Shown here: positions 1-7,074 of the stretch, one piece after another
Layout of the letters: the number at the start of each line of letters is the position of its first letter
How positions within the stretch are numbered: the stretch's first letter is position 1
Assembly (NCBI GenBank): GCA_030636255.1
Contig: DAOVXH010000036.1
Span: 1-12,001, forward strand
Direction: 5' to 3'
DNA from: Methanomassiliicoccales archaeon
GTDB lineage: Archaea > Thermoplasmatota > Thermoplasmata > SG8-5
Length of the DNA stretch: 12,001 nt
Notes under the pieces: model-generated
The model's database searches: none
The model's input: only the letters and a program-made list of their open reading frames with translations
Told to the model about the DNA's origin: nothing
Translations under genes and position numbers: made by a program

Positions 1-695
1 TCACATTCACAGTGCCCAGTGCACCGTCCAAAAGTTATGATTTCACAGTCTATGCCTTGCTGGGAGTCGGAAGGGTTGTGCAGGGAACAGACAGTGCAGA
101 CCTTTTCTCAGGTTATATTCTTCTACTGGACTTCAACAGAGCTAGTTATGAACCAGGCGATTCAATGGCCATTGATTACCGCATAATCGTCATGGGAGAC
201 GCAGATGTTCCAGGAACCTTTACACTGACATACGGCCTGGCAAACGGACCACAGGCCAGCCTTCAGACCGGGGACCTCAGCGGCAGCCTGATGTACGTGA
301 TTCCAGAAAGCATTGACCAGGGAGACCAACTGTTCATGGCTAGCTGCGATTTTGGAGCAGCAACCAATGAAGTGATTGTTGTGAAGGATGGGGCTAATCT
401 TCTATGGTATCTCACAATCAGCGACATACCGCTGTTCAGTATTTTCCTGCTATTTCTCACATTCTTCTCGCTGTACATTGCATTGAGAACAAGGTCCAGA
501 GTAAGAAAGATGCAGAAAGAAGGAATGGTTCCAGTCTCTACCGGACCAGGGCCAATACAAAAAAGAATACAGCAGGAATCTTCTGGCCAGAGAATTAATT
601 GTGCAGAATGCGGCGACCCCATTGAAATATCAACATCCAGGCGGCCTATTGAAATTATGTGCCCGCATTGTGGTGAGATTCAGCATATCGAATAA
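1..695 (+). CDS. Membrane protein with outer beta domain and C-terminal zinc ribbon (5' end cut off)
   Basis: The frame is open to the first base of the window, so the gene starts upstream. A GTG at 12 is only the first possible start inside the window. Numbering from that GTG, residues 1-125 are rich in beta-strand-type sequence without cysteine clusters (phrases such as YEPGDSMAIDYRI), as in extracellular Ig-like domains. Residues about 130-158 form a hydrophobic membrane segment followed by the positive stretch RTRSRVRK, which places the C-terminus in the cytoplasm. The end carries a zinc ribbon with CxxC pairs C197/C200 and C217/C220 (CAEC and CPHC). I do not recognise a named family. The design suggests a surface-sensing or adhesion domain linked to a small cytosolic metal-binding module, but that is inference. 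Its TAA stop is 2 bases from the stop of convergent gltX. Confidence 0.8.
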   Translation, partial: TFTVPSAPSKSYDFTVYALLGVGRVVQGTDSADLFSGYILLLDFNRASYEPGDSMAIDYRIIVMGDADVPGTFTLTYGLANGPQASLQTGDLSGSLMYVIPESIDQGDQLFMASCDFGAATNEVIVVKDGANLLWYLTISDIPLFSIFLLFLTFFSLYIALRTRSRVRKMQKEGMVPVSTGPGPIQKRIQQESSGQRINCAECGDPIEISTSRRPIEIMCPHCGEIQHIE

Positions 696-697
696 TT

Positions 698-2371
698 CTA
701 CTTATGAGTGAAAAATGCGTTTATCTTGTCGCCTATCTCCAGCCTGACAAATCCAAATCTCTCGAACTGCACTACCGTGTCTGAATATTCCATGGCAGTC
801 TTTTCAACGAGGCCATTAATGGTCTCGCCATTTGGCATATGAACCTCTGCCTCAGGGGCATCGGGCTCTACCCAGTGAATTATCCTGGCACCTTTTTTCA
901 GGACGTCCAGGTCATTTCCAATGTATTTGAATGAACCGTCTGGCATCATCTCCAGATTGCACAAATCTTTCAGACGTACAAGACTACCTGGCTTTAGATT
1001 TTCCAAATCATCAGATGTTATGGAAACATGAATATCACCTGAAAGTTCAGTCTCACGATTTCCCATTTCAGGATTTTCTGGATGCAATGGTGCGCTTGAA
1101 TGTAATTTGTCAATGCCAATGATTTTTATTGGCTTTGGGTTCCACACGAAGAAAAGGCGTACTGCGGTCTTGTCAATCATGTCCTTGTTAAACGCATACA
1201 GATTCTCCCAGGAGAACTTAATATCAACGCCCTTGGCACCAACATCGTTCCAGTACTGGCGTATTGAATCTGGGTGAATTCCCCGGCGTGCCAATGCAGC
1301 CACTGTGCCCAGCCTTGGATCGTCCCAGCCAGTGTATTTTCCTTCCTGAATATCTGCTTTTATTTGTCTGGTGCTGAGAACCGTGTCCTCAATGGATACC
1401 CAGCCATAGTGAATGAACACTGGTTTTTTCCACCCAAGATGCTCATACACATATTCCTGTCTATAAGTATTGTTCAGATGGTCTTTGCCCCTAAGAACAT
1501 GTGTCATGCCCATCTCATAATCGTCAATTGCAACCGAGAAATTGTATAATGGATATACAGAATAATCTGAGCCAGTCAGCGGGTGAGGTTCTTCAACCAT
1601 CCGCATTGCCACAAAGTCCCGGACTGCTGGATTCTTGTGTTCAATGTCAGTTTTCACAACCATTGATATTTGGCCAAGTTCAAATTTACCGGCCAGCATA
1701 TCCTTCCATAACTGGACATTGGTCTCCGGGTCAGTGTCGCGGTGAGGGCACGGCTTCTTTTCATTTTTTAGATTTCTCCAGGTCTCGGAATCGCAGTCAC
1801 ACATGTATCCCTTACCCAGAGCCAATATCTCCTGGGCATACTTGTAATATGTATCAAACCTGGAACTCTGATTGATTACCTCATGGTACTCAACACCCAG
1901 CCATTTCAAATCTTCCTCTATCATGTCATAAGCTTCTGGCAGGATTGTTGGCGGATTGGTGTCTTCCATTCTTACGATTAGTTTACCACCGTATTTTTTC
2001 ACATATTCATCGTTCAGAATGGCCATTCTGGTATGGCCGATATGCAGTGGGCCAGATGGATTTGGAGCAAGGCGCATTACCACTCCATTTTCACTGTTTT
2101 CCAGGGCTGGTAGTTCCTTGATTATTTCCTTCTTCTCTTTCACAAGAAGTTCAGGGGCCAGGGTTTCTAACTCGGCCTTTTGCTCCTCCAGGGACATTGA
2201 ATTAACCCGGGCAATTACCTGCATTGAAACTTTTGAAACTTCCTTGGCCTGGCTGCGTAGTTCTGGATTTTCATTCATTACCCGACCAATTACAGAGCCG
2301 GGATTGGCCTTGCCGTCATACTCCAGGGCATTTTGTAGGGCGTATTTTCTGGCCAGGATTTTAAGTTCCAT
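698..2371 (-). CDS. gltX: Glutamyl-tRNA synthetase, archaeal type
   Basis: This cytosolic class I aminoacyl-tRNA synthetase attaches glutamate to tRNA-Glu. In archaea that use GatDE, the enzyme is generally non-discriminating and also makes Glu-tRNA-Gln. The 557-residue length fits the archaeal/eukaryotic type. An N-terminal helical region (about 1-95) precedes the catalytic core. The HIGH motif is PNPSGPLHIGH at 103-113. A CxC...CPH cluster (C191, C193, C208, H210) looks like a zinc site. HVLRGKDH lies at 291-298, and VLSTRQIK at 331-338 is the archaeal KMSKS counterpart. Residues after about 405 form the beta-barrel anticodon-binding region. The ATG at 2371 is the first in frame and lies about 26 bases from the centre of an A/T box at 2394-2401, so the mRNA is probably leaderless. 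Confidence 0.97.
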   Translation of the reverse strand: MELKILARKYALQNALEYDGKANPGSVIGRVMNENPELRSQAKEVSKVSMQVIARVNSMSLEEQKAELETLAPELLVKEKKEIIKELPALENSENGVVMRLAPNPSGPLHIGHTRMAILNDEYVKKYGGKLIVRMEDTNPPTILPEAYDMIEEDLKWLGVEYHEVINQSSRFDTYYKYAQEILALGKGYMCDCDSETWRNLKNEKKPCPHRDTDPETNVQLWKDMLAGKFELGQISMVVKTDIEHKNPAVRDFVAMRMVEEPHPLTGSDYSVYPLYNFSVAIDDYEMGMTHVLRGKDHLNNTYRQEYVYEHLGWKKPVFIHYGWVSIEDTVLSTRQIKADIQEGKYTGWDDPRLGTVAALARRGIHPDSIRQYWNDVGAKGVDIKFSWENLYAFNKDMIDKTAVRLFFVWNPKPIKIIGIDKLHSSAPLHPENPEMGNRETELSGDIHVSITSDDLENLKPGSLVRLKDLCNLEMMPDGSFKYIGNDLDVLKKGARIIHWVEPDAPEAEVHMPNGETINGLVEKTAMEYSDTVVQFERFGFVRLEIGDKINAFFTHK

Positions 2372-2393
2372 CCCTTCTGGATTGAGAAATGTG

Positions 2394-2401
2394 TATAAAT
2401 A
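2394..2401. promoter_or_regulatory. TATA box shared by divergent gltX and the gene at 2424
   Basis: The sequence is TATAAATA. Its centre is about 26.5 bases from both the gltX start codon (2371, minus) and the start codon at 2424 (plus). That is the usual archaeal distance from TATA box to transcription start, so both mRNAs would begin at or very near their ATG. A GAAATG stretch at 2386-2391 resembles a BRE for the plus direction; the BRE on the minus side is weaker (AACCG). No second A/T box is visible in the 52-base gap. Confidence 0.7.
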
Positions 2402-2423
2402 ACGGTTAGTCTATTTCCATTCA

Positions 2424-2951
2424 ATGAATGATGAGCTTGTTGAAATGATACTTGGCAGAGTCAGGATACATTATCTGGACTTTCCTGGTTTTTGTATAGC
2501 TGATGCCTATAAGCTGGTCTATCAGGGATGCATGGGGCCGGGACATGCTATTTCTGACCTGGAAGCAGTTAAACAATGGCTGGACAGGGAATGGGAAAGC
2601 ATTGAGGCCAGCAGCCATGAGGGAATCTATTCTGATGTAACGATACACAAACCAGTTTATCGGATAAATCTCAGGGCAGCCAAGGCATTTGGCATTTCCA
2701 AGAGCGTGATACTAAATGATTTTGTAAATCTGGCACAGACATTTCCAAAGCGCCCGGATTTGCTGAGGGAATTATGGGCAGAGATAGGCCATCAAATAGA
2801 AACTGGCAAGGAACTGGTATGCAATCCCCTGGACCTTGAAGAGTTCAATAAACTGGTAGAGGAAAATGATTATCCGGCAATGCATCATTCTACAAATTAT
2901 GTGGAAATCAACAAGCCATCGTATAGACTGGTTGATGAAATATTAGGTTAA
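2424..2951 (+). CDS. Conserved protein of unknown function with GPGH and HHS motifs
   Basis: This is a 175-residue soluble protein with no signal peptide or membrane segment. Visible marks are YQGCMGPGH at 33-41, PVYR at 77-80, PAMHHS at 151-156, and PSYRLV at 165-170. Similar GPxH...HHS...YR patterns occur, as far as I remember, in bacterial proteins annotated only as hypothetical, so this is likely a real, widespread family. The three histidines H41, H154 and H155 could bind a metal or act in catalysis, but no function is known to me. The ATG at 2424 fits a leaderless transcript from the shared A/T box. An ATG at 2428 is out of frame. The stop overlaps by 4 bases the stop of the convergent winged-helix/TPR gene. 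Confidence 0.85.
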   Translation: MNDELVEMILGRVRIHYLDFPGFCIADAYKLVYQGCMGPGHAISDLEAVKQWLDREWESIEASSHEGIYSDVTIHKPVYRINLRAAKAFGISKSVILNDFVNLAQTFPKRPDLLRELWAEIGHQIETGKELVCNPLDLEEFNKLVEENDYPAMHHSTNYVEINKPSYRLVDEILG

Positions 2952-4291
2952 ATTTTATTCAAAATCAATTTAGCTTTTTCTGGTTCTCCAAGTTCTTCAA
3001 GAATAGATGCATATCTCTCCAGCCAGCTGGTTCTTGATGTGAGCATTTCGTTTTTCTCGAGAATGGAAATTGCATTGTCCAGACTTACCATGGCCTCTTT
3101 CTTTTCTTCAAGGCCTGCCTGGGCGGTTCCGAGATTGAACAGAGAGGCAGCCAGCATCAGGGGTTCTTCTAGTACCAGAAAAATATTCTTGGCCTCCATT
3201 GCCAGGTCCCTGGAACGTTTAAATTTCTTTTGCTCATTAAGAAGGTCTGTGAGGTTCACCAGGGCATAGGCCTTCAGCCTGTCAATGCTGGTCTTTTCTG
3301 CCAGAGCCAGTGAGCTTTCCAGTACATCTATAGCTTCCTGGATATTTTCCATGCCCTTGAGAATAACACCCCGGTTTATTCCGCATCTGAGAGTATCTAC
3401 CTGGCTGTTCTCCTGTTGAAAGCTTTTTTGAGCTAAGTCCAGCAATTCCAGGGATTTCTGACTGTTTCCTGAGCCATAAAGAATCATGGCCTTTTCCATC
3501 TGGCATCGGCCAATTATCAGGCCTTCATCGACCATGGCCATAGATTTGTTTATCTCCTTCAGCGCAGAAGAAAAATCACCCTGCTTTCTGAATATGCTGG
3601 CTCTGGAATAATGCGCCCTTGATATGGCAGGGTTTGAAGGATTGGCATTTATGACGGCCTCAAGAATTTCCAGGGCCTCTTCAGGATGGCTTTTCTTCGA
3701 GAGAATGTTTGCCTTAAGAATATGTGCATCCATGGTCATGCCATTATCTTTTTCCTGGGTGATTGTATTATCTGAAATGCTGCCCAAATGGTCCACAAAT
3801 TTGGGTTCGTTTTTCATGGGCATATTACTCTTTAATTTTTGCTGAATTCTAATATCATCCATATTAATTATTCCTGAGGAACGCAATACAATATCAAATG
3901 CCATTGCCCGGGACACTGGCAATTCCCTTAATAGGGTTTCAGTCATCTGCTTACCATTCATTAAATTGAACCCACCTGAACCATTGACCTCAATTTCTAG
4001 ACTTTCAATATGTTCAGCAATCTGCCTTTCCTTGGTCAATGCCTCTGCTGTTAGGTTATAAGTTTTTCTTTTTGATTTGGCATTCTTCACATGGGCCAAT
4101 CTTTCAGTGACAAGGTTGGACTCTTTCATGCGACTGAGCTCCAGGGTGGTGTGTGCCCGGGATTTGTCGATGGCCTTTGAAATTCCTGCCTGGGACATTT
4201 CCTCCGGGCATTCGAATTCCTGGGCATATCTAATATAGCCAGCAAGATGAATGATTATTCTATCTTGCACTGTAAGCCTTCTCTCTCCCAT
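2948..4291 (-). CDS. Winged-helix DNA-binding protein with TPR repeats
   Basis: The 447-residue protein opens with a winged-helix domain (about 8-85): a helix-rich part with QAGISKAIDKSRAHTTLELS, then the wing KSKRKTYNLT. It resembles N-terminal domains of archaeal regulators in which the helix-turn-helix is joined to TPRs, often with a STAND or AAA ATPase between. Here no Walker A motif is present. A linker of unclear fold (about 100-185) leads into at least six helix-turn-helix TPR units from 188 to the end, for example at 188-216, 225-252, 264-292, 303-332, 340-372 and 380-411. A role as transcription regulator or scaffold is inferred. The ATG at 4291 follows an A/T box (TTTTAAGT on the minus strand) by about 27 bases, fitting a leaderless mRNA. 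It is divergent from the gene at 4441. Confidence 0.85.
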   Translation of the reverse strand: MGERRLTVQDRIIIHLAGYIRYAQEFECPEEMSQAGISKAIDKSRAHTTLELSRMKESNLVTERLAHVKNAKSKRKTYNLTAEALTKERQIAEHIESLEIEVNGSGGFNLMNGKQMTETLLRELPVSRAMAFDIVLRSSGIINMDDIRIQQKLKSNMPMKNEPKFVDHLGSISDNTITQEKDNGMTMDAHILKANILSKKSHPEEALEILEAVINANPSNPAISRAHYSRASIFRKQGDFSSALKEINKSMAMVDEGLIIGRCQMEKAMILYGSGNSQKSLELLDLAQKSFQQENSQVDTLRCGINRGVILKGMENIQEAIDVLESSLALAEKTSIDRLKAYALVNLTDLLNEQKKFKRSRDLAMEAKNIFLVLEEPLMLAASLFNLGTAQAGLEEKKEAMVSLDNAISILEKNEMLTSRTSWLERYASILEELGEPEKAKLILNKI

Positions 4292-4313
4292 GGTAGGTTA
4301 ATCTCCAGAAAAC

Positions 4314-4324
4314 TACTTAAAATT
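4314..4324 (-). promoter_or_regulatory. Probable TATA box of the winged-helix/TPR gene
   Basis: On the minus strand this reads TAATTTTAAGT, centred about 28 bases before the ATG at 4291. The position fits an archaeal TATA box and a leaderless transcript. The match to the consensus is fair, not perfect. Confidence 0.45.
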
Positions 4325-4350
4325 ACCCAATTCCAAATGATAATTCAGAC

Positions 4351-4417
4351 GATAGTTATAGATAGTAGTTTAGCACTATTATTACTGTTCTTGAGAACGA
4401 GGTTCTTAAGGATAGTT
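4351..4417 (+). promoter_or_regulatory. Divergent regulatory region with short repeats
   Basis: GATAGT occurs at 4351, 4361 and 4411. GTTCTT occurs at 4387 and 4402, 15 bases apart. Within 4387-4398, GTTCT and AGAAC form an inverted repeat around TG. An AGTTATAGAT stretch at 4354-4363 could be the TATA box for the genes at 4441-5274, which would give a leader of about 55 bases. The repeats could be operator sites, perhaps for the neighbouring winged-helix protein; this is inference only. Confidence 0.35.
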
Positions 4418-4440
4418 CGGGAGGACCCTGAGGTGGGCCA

Positions 4441-4710
4441 TTGGACAGTAAGGGATTTATCGATAACATTGAAGAGCGGCTTGTGCCGATTTCGCCAATA
4501 ATTGAATTTGCAATAAGCAAACAGCTGGCAGAAATAGGGGCTACAAAAGATGACCTGGATGGCAGGCAGGCAATGATGTTCATCGAGAACATGACAGAAG
4601 CCCTTGAGCTGTTTCTGGGAAAGACCGAGGCCAGGAAGAAGCGCAAGGACATGATGAGCCTTCTCAGACAATATGACCCCGAATACTTTGAAAAAAGATC
4701 GCTAATCTGA
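4441..4710 (+). CDS. Small helical protein upstream of the UPF0200 kinase
   Basis: This 89-residue soluble protein is predicted to be almost all helix, with a basic patch KTEARKKRKD (54-63) and no cysteine. The frame is closed upstream by a TGA at 4429-4431, so the start must lie after it. TTG at 4441 is preceded by GAGGTG (4430-4435) with 5 bases between, the same arrangement as in the next two internal genes with GAGGTG. I do not know the family; phrases such as IGATKDDLDGRQAMMFIENMTEAL look like a conserved short archaeal protein. The gap to the next gene is only 9 bases, and the downstream ribosome-binding site overlaps this gene's TGA, so the two are very likely co-translated. Confidence 0.8.
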   Translation: MDSKGFIDNIEERLVPISPIIEFAISKQLAEIGATKDDLDGRQAMMFIENMTEALELFLGKTEARKKRKDMMSLLRQYDPEYFEKRSLI

Positions 4711-4719
4711 GGTGTATGT

Positions 4720-5274
4720 TTGGTGATTCTCATCCTGGTTGGAATGCCTGGCTCAGGCAAGGACATATTCGTCCAAGAGGCAAACAGGGTAGGATTCAAC
4801 CACATTAGAATGGGGGACATGGTTCGATTATTTGCCGGGGAAGCAGGAATAGGTAATGATGACAGGGCCATTGGAGGATTTGCAACAGGCCAGAGGGAAG
4901 AACATGGTCCTGATATATGGGCCAAAAGAACCCTGGAAAGATTGTCTGATGGAAACATACTCATTGACGGTTCCAGGAGCCTGGCAGAGATTCAGCGGTT
5001 CAAATCAGTCCTTGATGACGACCTCAAGGTAATAGGCATTGATGCGCCTACGGAGATGAGATTTCAAAGATTGGTGGCCCGGGGAAGAGAGGATGACCCT
5101 TCTGCGCTGGAAGATTTCCAGGCCAGGGACCAAAGAGAGCTATCATGGGGCCTTGGTGAGGCTCTAGAAAATGCAGATATCACCATAAGCAATAATGGCA
5201 CCCTGGAGGAGTTCAGGGACAAATGCCAGTCAATGATAAAGAGTAAATTGGGGGAACACAGGAAACCTTTATAA
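4720..5274 (+). CDS. UPF0200-family P-loop nucleotide kinase
   Basis: The 184-residue protein starts directly with a beta strand and a Walker A loop, GMPGSGKD at 8-15. It continues with an adenylate/dephospho-CoA kinase-like fold: RMGDMVR at 30-36, ILIDGSRS at 80-87 (a Walker B-like strand), and an arginine-containing lid around RGREDD at 121-126. This pattern fits the archaeal UPF0200 family, often labelled AAA or dephospho-CoA kinase-like; the true substrate is not established to my knowledge. The TTG at 4720 is chosen because GAGGTG (4709-4714) lies 5 bases before it, as at 4441. GTG at 4723 is a close alternative and changes one residue. The stop TAA lies inside the TATA box of the next gene. 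Confidence 0.88.
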   Translation: MVILILVGMPGSGKDIFVQEANRVGFNHIRMGDMVRLFAGEAGIGNDDRAIGGFATGQREEHGPDIWAKRTLERLSDGNILIDGSRSLAEIQRFKSVLDDDLKVIGIDAPTEMRFQRLVARGREDDPSALEDFQARDQRELSWGLGEALENADITISNNGTLEEFRDKCQSMIKSKLGEHRKPL

Positions 5275-5275
5275 T
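5262..5275 (+). promoter_or_regulatory. BRE/TATA promoter of the CBS-domain gene
   Basis: GAAACC (5262-5267) is followed directly by TTTATAAT (5268-5275), a strong match to an archaeal BRE plus TATA box. Transcription would begin near 5298, leaving a leader of about 28 bases that contains GAGGAAGTG (5312-5320). The stop codon of the kinase gene (5272-5274) lies within the TATA element. Confidence 0.7.
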
Positions 5276-5325
5276 CGGGTCTCCATTGCCTGTGAACTCA
5301 CCTAAACAAGAGAGGAAGTGTAACA

Positions 5326-6474
5326 ATGAGCAGGAAGAGCGTTCAGGATATGAAAGCCAGTGATGTGATGAGCCGTAAGCTTATCACAGTAGAACAGGAT
5401 GAAGATGTTTCATCAGCAATCGGCAAGATGCAGAAACATGATATTAACGAGGTACCAGTCATATCAGAAGACGGTAATATTTTGGGTCTTGTGAATTATG
5501 AGACATTGCTAAAGAGAAGGAGCATTCCAATGTCCACAAAGGTCGAGAATGTCATGGCTTTCCCACCCAGGGTGGATGAGGATGCATCAGTTATGGACAT
5601 TGCAGAGACCATGCTTTCCTCTGGATACAGAGCAGTGCCAGTCACAGACAAGGAAAGAGTCGTGGGCATTGTTTCCAGAACTGACCTTGTGAATATAATC
5701 CCAGCACTCAAAATTCTCAGTGGCATTGAGGTCAATGAGATTATGACCGAAGCACCACATCACATAGGTGAGAAGGACACCATTGACCAGGCAAGAAGCA
5801 TCATGTACAAGCTTGATGTGAGAGCATTGCCAGTCACAAATGGCGATGAGAACATTGTAGGTGTAATCGGACTCAAGGACCTTGGAAAGGCCAGCTTCCG
5901 CAAGCGGGATCGTGCCACAAGGGGAGATTCTGGTGGCGAACAGATAACTGCCAAGATAAAGGTTGGTAGCATAATGAAAAGCCCGCCAATTACAATTACT
6001 GAAACGCAGACGATTGTTGAGGCAGTTACTCTGATGAACAAGAACAATATTTCATCTGTGATAGTTACTGAGAAGGACAAGCCAGTGGGCATTGTCACCC
6101 AGTATGACCTTATAGAGCTTATTGCCAGTTTCAAACATGAGGAACAGGTCTTTGTTCAGATATCTGGGTTGCATGAGGCAGATCCCGATGCATATGACAT
6201 GATGTATGAATTGATTCAGAAGAATATCAAGCGCGTGTCCAAGATTGTAACGCCGAAGATATTCACAATTCATGTTACAAGTCAAGAAGCTGGGTCAGAC
6301 CATCTATCTGGCGATGTAACTCTCAGAGGTAGGATGACAACCGAGCATGAATTGTACTATTCAACAGTAACTGACTGGGACATCATGAAGGCCTTGTCCA
6401 CCATGCTCAGCAATATTGAGAAGAGCATACGGAAAGATAAGGACAAGAAGGTTAGTGCTGATAAGAGAAAGTGA
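5326..6474 (+). CDS. Four-CBS-domain protein with hibernation-factor-like C-terminal domain
   Basis: The 382-residue soluble protein has four CBS units at about 11-65, 72-127, 136-189 and 212-268, each with the VxxVMT- or IMxxxP-type start and a GIVxxxDL-type end (GLVNYETL, GIVSRTDL, GVIGLKDL, GIVTQYDL). CBS pairs usually bind adenine nucleotides such as AMP, ATP or S-adenosylmethionine. Residues about 274-368 form a separate domain with a beta-helix-beta-beta-beta-helix order (VFVQISGL, a helix, KIFTIHV, GDVTLRGRMTTE, ELYYSTVT, WDIMKALSTM). I read this as similar to the S30AE/HPF ribosome-hibernation fold. The tail is lysine-rich (KDKDKK). The architecture suggests an energy-sensing ribosome or RNA-binding factor; this is inference. 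It has its own promoter and a leader with a Shine-Dalgarno site. Confidence 0.9.
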   Translation: MSRKSVQDMKASDVMSRKLITVEQDEDVSSAIGKMQKHDINEVPVISEDGNILGLVNYETLLKRRSIPMSTKVENVMAFPPRVDEDASVMDIAETMLSSGYRAVPVTDKERVVGIVSRTDLVNIIPALKILSGIEVNEIMTEAPHHIGEKDTIDQARSIMYKLDVRALPVTNGDENIVGVIGLKDLGKASFRKRDRATRGDSGGEQITAKIKVGSIMKSPPITITETQTIVEAVTLMNKNNISSVIVTEKDKPVGIVTQYDLIELIASFKHEEQVFVQISGLHEADPDAYDMMYELIQKNIKRVSKIVTPKIFTIHVTSQEAGSDHLSGDVTLRGRMTTEHELYYSTVTDWDIMKALSTMLSNIEKSIRKDKDKKVSADKRK

Positions 6475-6484
6475 TGCCTTCTTT

Positions 6485-6532
6485 AAAAAAAAAATTAAAA
6501 GAATGGCTGGCAAACTACTTTTCGTTTGCCAG
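6485..6532 (-). terminator. Hairpin plus T-tract terminator after the carbonic anhydrase gene
   Basis: CTGGCAAAC (6507-6515) and GTTTGCCAG (6524-6532) form a perfect 9-base stem with an 8-base loop. On the minus strand it is followed, after CCATTC, by TTTTAATTTTTTTTTT (6485-6500). It lies just beyond the stop at 6541 of the minus-strand gene. On the plus strand the run is A-rich and lies before the hairpin, so it is less suited to ending the convergent CBS gene. Confidence 0.7.
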
Positions 6533-6540
6533 TTCATATT

Positions 6541-7074
6541 TTAAATCCAGTTTACTTTTCCATCTTCCAGATTGTATATTGCACCCTTGACTTCCAGTTC
6601 TCCTTTTTCCAGTGCATCTGTAATGATCTGGCTCCGTTCCTTGAGAAGTTCAATCTGTCTCAGCACATTCTGTTTTATATTATCTGGCGTGCCAAAGCAA
6701 CATCTTATCTCATTGACTATCTGACCGATGGAAGAATCGTCACCAGGACCGCCCTCAGAGGCGTTTACTGCGCCGCAATTGGTATGCCCCAGTATTACCA
6801 GCAATGGAACATGCAAATTCACTACAGCATAGTCCAGGGAGCCTAGAACACTTGGGTCAAAGGCTACATTCCCTGCAACTCGAATCACAAAGATCTCGCC
6901 TATACCAGCATTGAAAATGAGTTCCGGCGGTACTCGAGAATCTGCACATGTAAGGATTGCCACCTTTGGTGACTGCCCTGAAACATGTTTAGGGAGTTCC
7001 TGGCTGAATTTAGAAATAAAAGCCAGGTTGCCCTGGCTTAAATTGTCCATTACTGTTTTTGCGTCTTCGTTCAT
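6541..7074 (-). CDS. Beta-class carbonic anhydrase
   Basis: This 177-residue cytosolic zinc enzyme interconverts CO2 and bicarbonate. The zinc ligands are C43 (TCADSRV), H97 and C100 (GHTNCGAV). The Asp-Arg pair D45/R47 that holds the active site is present. RVAGNV at 65-70 is also typical of the family, and the size fits short beta-class enzymes such as the archaeal Cab type. The ATG at 7074 has GAGGTG (7080-7085, minus strand) 5 bases upstream. The gene follows the OFA-type transporter on the same strand with a 15-base gap, so the two should share an mRNA that ends at the hairpin near 6507-6532. Context suggests it supplies or consumes bicarbonate or CO2 linked to the transported anion; that link is inferred. 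Confidence 0.95.
   Translation of the reverse strand: MNEDAKTVMDNLSQGNLAFISKFSQELPKHVSGQSPKVAILTCADSRVPPELIFNAGIGEIFVIRVAGNVAFDPSVLGSLDYAVVNLHVPLLVILGHTNCGAVNASEGGPGDDSSIGQIVNEIRCCFGTPDNIKQNVLRQIELLKERSQIITDALEKGELEVKGAIYNLEDGKVNWI

Noticed and set aside
1956..2402. Plus-strand open frame of 148 codons inside gltX
   Set aside because: Antisense to the HIGH-motif region of gltX; low-complexity Ser/Phe/Arg translation and no promoter or ribosome-binding site.
4356..4964. Long minus-strand open frame (202 codons) opposite the small protein and the UPF0200 kinase
   Set aside because: It lies antisense to two genes with good ribosome-binding sites and a Walker A motif, and its translation is Ser/Pro/Leu-rich without any domain; it is a shadow frame.
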